14,999 bases of DNA from Sutterella sp. UBA4713. GTDB lineage: Bacteria; Pseudomonadota; Gammaproteobacteria; Burkholderiales; Burkholderiaceae_F. The notes under the pieces were generated by a model. That model ran no database searches. It worked only from the letters and a program-made list of their open reading frames with translations, and had not been told where the DNA came from. The position numbers and the translations under genes are program-made. The stretch is from contig DHJT01000075.1 of NCBI GenBank assembly GCA_002404465.1, forward strand, positions 1 through 14,999, given 5' to 3'. Positions 13,504-14,999 of the stretch are shown here, in pieces. Every line of letters begins with the position of its first letter. The first letter of the stretch is position 1.

Positions 13504-14999
13504 ATGCCTGTACTGACTCTTTCCGATGCTCTACTTAGTTGGGGCGATTTGCCTGTCTTGGACAAGGCCGATTTTTCTCTGCAAGCCGGGGAACGAATCG
13601 GTCTGATCGGACGCAACGGCACGGGTAAAACCTCCCTGCTCAGGGTCCTGGCCAAGCAAGTCCCTTTGGACGAAGGCGACCTAAGCATAATTTCGGGAAT
13701 GCAATGTATTCTTGTTGAACAGGAACCCGTTTTGCCGCCTGCGTCGACCCTTGTCGAAAGTCTCCGTCTGCGCGCCGGCGCGCTCTTTAAGAGCGATGAG
13801 CAAACAATTTTCGCCAAGCAAGCTCTTTTAAATTCCTACATGGACAAGCTCGGTGTAAACGGCACCGTCAATCCGACAAGTGCTTCGGGCGGTGAAAAAA
13901 AACGAGCCGCCCTAGCGCTTGCCTTTGCGCTTAAGCCCGATTTACTACTCCTTGACGAACCGACCAATCACCTGGACATTGAAACCATTTGTGTCCTTGA
14001 GCGTCTTATCCAGGACGAATTTCGATCAGCTCGCTCTTTAGTTGTCGTCACGCATGACCGCGCGTTCCTCGATGCCGTCGCAACACGCATCATCGAACTT
14101 GACCGCGGAACGCTACGGTCCTATGAAGGAAACTTTCAGGCCTATGAGGAGACAAAAGAAACGGAGCTGCATGCCGAATCGCTACAACGCAGACGTTTCG
14201 ATAAATTCTGGGCACAAGAAGAGGTTTGGATACGCAAGGGAATCGAGGCTCGACGTACCCGAAACGAAGGTCGCGTCAGGCGCCTGGAGCGCTTACGACA
14301 GGAACGCGAAGCCAGACGTGACGCTCTTTCCAGTGTGCGTTTTCGTGTGGATGCCGGTGAACGCAGTGGAAAACTCGTCATCGAAACGGAAAATTTGACA
14401 AAATCGTTCGGAGCGCACACCGTTATAAACAAGCTGAATTTGCGCGTGATGCGCGGCGACAAGCTCGGAGTGCTCGGGAAAAACGGGACCGGTAAAACCA
14501 CACTGATTAAATTAATACTCGGGAAACTCAAACCCGACAGCGGAACAGTGAAATTAGGCACGAATCTGTCCGTCGCCTATTTCGATCAATTACGAGAGCA
14601 ACTTGATCTCAATCAGACCGTTGCTCAAACCATTTCTCCGGGTAGCGACTGGGTGGATATTGCCGGCGTGAAAAAACACATCATGAGTTATCTGGCCGAT
14701 TTTCTTTTTTCACCACAAAAAGCCAACGCTTTCGTCTCGACGCTTTCCGGAGGCGAACGCAATCGCCTCCTTTTAGCGCGACTATTTGCCTTGCCGGCCA
14801 ATCTTCTTGTTCTGGACGAGCCGACAAACGACCTAGATATCGATACACTGGAACTTTTGGAGCAAACCCTTGCCGACTACGCCGGCACCGTCATCCTTGT
14901 CAGTCACGACAGACGCTTTTTAGACAATGTCGTTACGCAAACATTAGCGCCGACACACTATGAGAATCCGGACGGCACGTGGCGTGAATATATCGGCGG
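13504..14999 (+). CDS. uup: ABC-F ATPase, Uup type (3' end beyond window)
   Basis: Translating from ATG 13504 gives 498 codons with no stop up to the window edge, so the gene is cut on the right. Full-length Uup is about 635 residues. Two ABC modules and no membrane helices are present. The first has Walker A GRNGTGKT (36-43), signature SGGEKKR (128-134), Walker B LLLLDEPTNHLD (ending 158) and THDR. The second has GKNGTGKT (325-332), LSGGERNR (signature Ser415) and LDEPTNDLD (437-445), then SHDRRFLDNVV. The linker VWIRKGIEARRTRNEGRVRR (from 241) is typical of Uup. ABC-F proteins act on the ribosome, and Uup has also been tied to transposon excision and branched DNA. It starts two bases after the LppC-type stop, without a strong Shine-Dalgarno sequence, so it is probably translationally coupled. 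Confidence 0.93.
   Translation, partial: MPVLTLSDALLSWGDLPVLDKADFSLQAGERIGLIGRNGTGKTSLLRVLAKQVPLDEGDLSIISGMQCILVEQEPVLPPASTLVESLRLRAGALFKSDEQTIFAKQALLNSYMDKLGVNGTVNPTSASGGEKKRAALALAFALKPDLLLLDEPTNHLDIETICVLERLIQDEFRSARSLVVVTHDRAFLDAVATRIIELDRGTLRSYEGNFQAYEETKETELHAESLQRRRFDKFWAQEEVWIRKGIEARRTRNEGRVRRLERLRQEREARRDALSSVRFRVDAGERSGKLVIETENLTKSFGAHTVINKLNLRVMRGDKLGVLGKNGTGKTTLIKLILGKLKPDSGTVKLGTNLSVAYFDQLREQLDLNQTVAQTISPGSDWVDIAGVKKHIMSYLADFLFSPQKANAFVSTLSGGERNRLLLARLFALPANLLVLDEPTNDLDIDTLELLEQTLADYAGTVILVSHDRRFLDNVVTQTLAPTHYENPDGTWREYIG

Noticed and set aside
14142..14561. 139-codon minus-strand open frame, and an overlapping plus-strand frame at 14042-14398, inside the Uup gene
   Set aside because: Both overlap conserved ABC-F motifs that read correctly in the uup frame.
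256..14999. Defence island, prophage, CRISPR or mobile element
   Set aside because: All genes are core housekeeping or envelope families in tight co-directional groups. No transposase, integrase, terminal repeats or spacer array were seen.

Overview
The window reads as a stretch of ordinary, gene-dense chromosome from a Gram-negative bacterium, most likely a betaproteobacterium of the order Burkholderiales. An anaerobic gut-type lineage such as Sutterellaceae is my guess. The pointers are the order argS, SPOR-domain protein, dsbA, short-chain dehydrogenase; rsmI placed divergently to an LppC/LpoA-type gene; a FolE2-type GTP cyclohydrolase; an AspRS with the residues of the non-discriminating type; and a PflX-like radical SAM enzyme of the kind common in anaerobes. 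The taxonomic call is inference. I see no mobile element, CRISPR array, tRNA, rRNA or prophage.

Layout. 1-255 is a non-coding leader region with several small inverted repeats ahead of aspS (256-2055), which ends in a strong intrinsic terminator (2076-2103). A COG1313/PflX-like radical SAM gene starts four bases after the terminator U-tract. It is followed by an XRE-type regulator (3080-3487) and an AsmA-family membrane protein (3502-5685). A small two-segment membrane protein is encoded convergently (5682-6068, minus) and shares four bases of stop codon with the AsmA gene. A divergent intergenic region (6069-6196) with phased CAAT repeats and an inverted repeat leads into folE2 (6197-7012), which has its own terminator (7041-7072).

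The next operon is argS (7185-8909), a FtsN-like SPOR protein (8929-9456), dsbA (9461-10123) and a short-chain dehydrogenase (10136-10909). The gaps between these genes are 4 to 19 bases, so they are probably co-transcribed. rsmI (10906-11826, minus) converges on the dehydrogenase, again with a four-base stop overlap. It diverges from an LppC-type penicillin-binding-protein activator (11828-13501), with as little as one base between the start codons. Two bases after that gene, an ABC-F ATPase of the Uup type begins (13504) and runs off the right edge.

Themes: translation (AspRS, ArgRS, RsmI, Uup), envelope building and periplasmic folding (AsmA, SPOR, DsbA, LppC) and queuosine/folate precursor synthesis (FolE2). 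I found no new multi-gene system. The points most worth a second look are small-scale: a three-arm alternative hairpin in the aspS leader, the non-discriminating AspRS signature, the terminator abutting the radical SAM start, a tandem TGAC-type site before the XRE regulator, the folE2 upstream region, and two convergent gene pairs with no room for a terminator.
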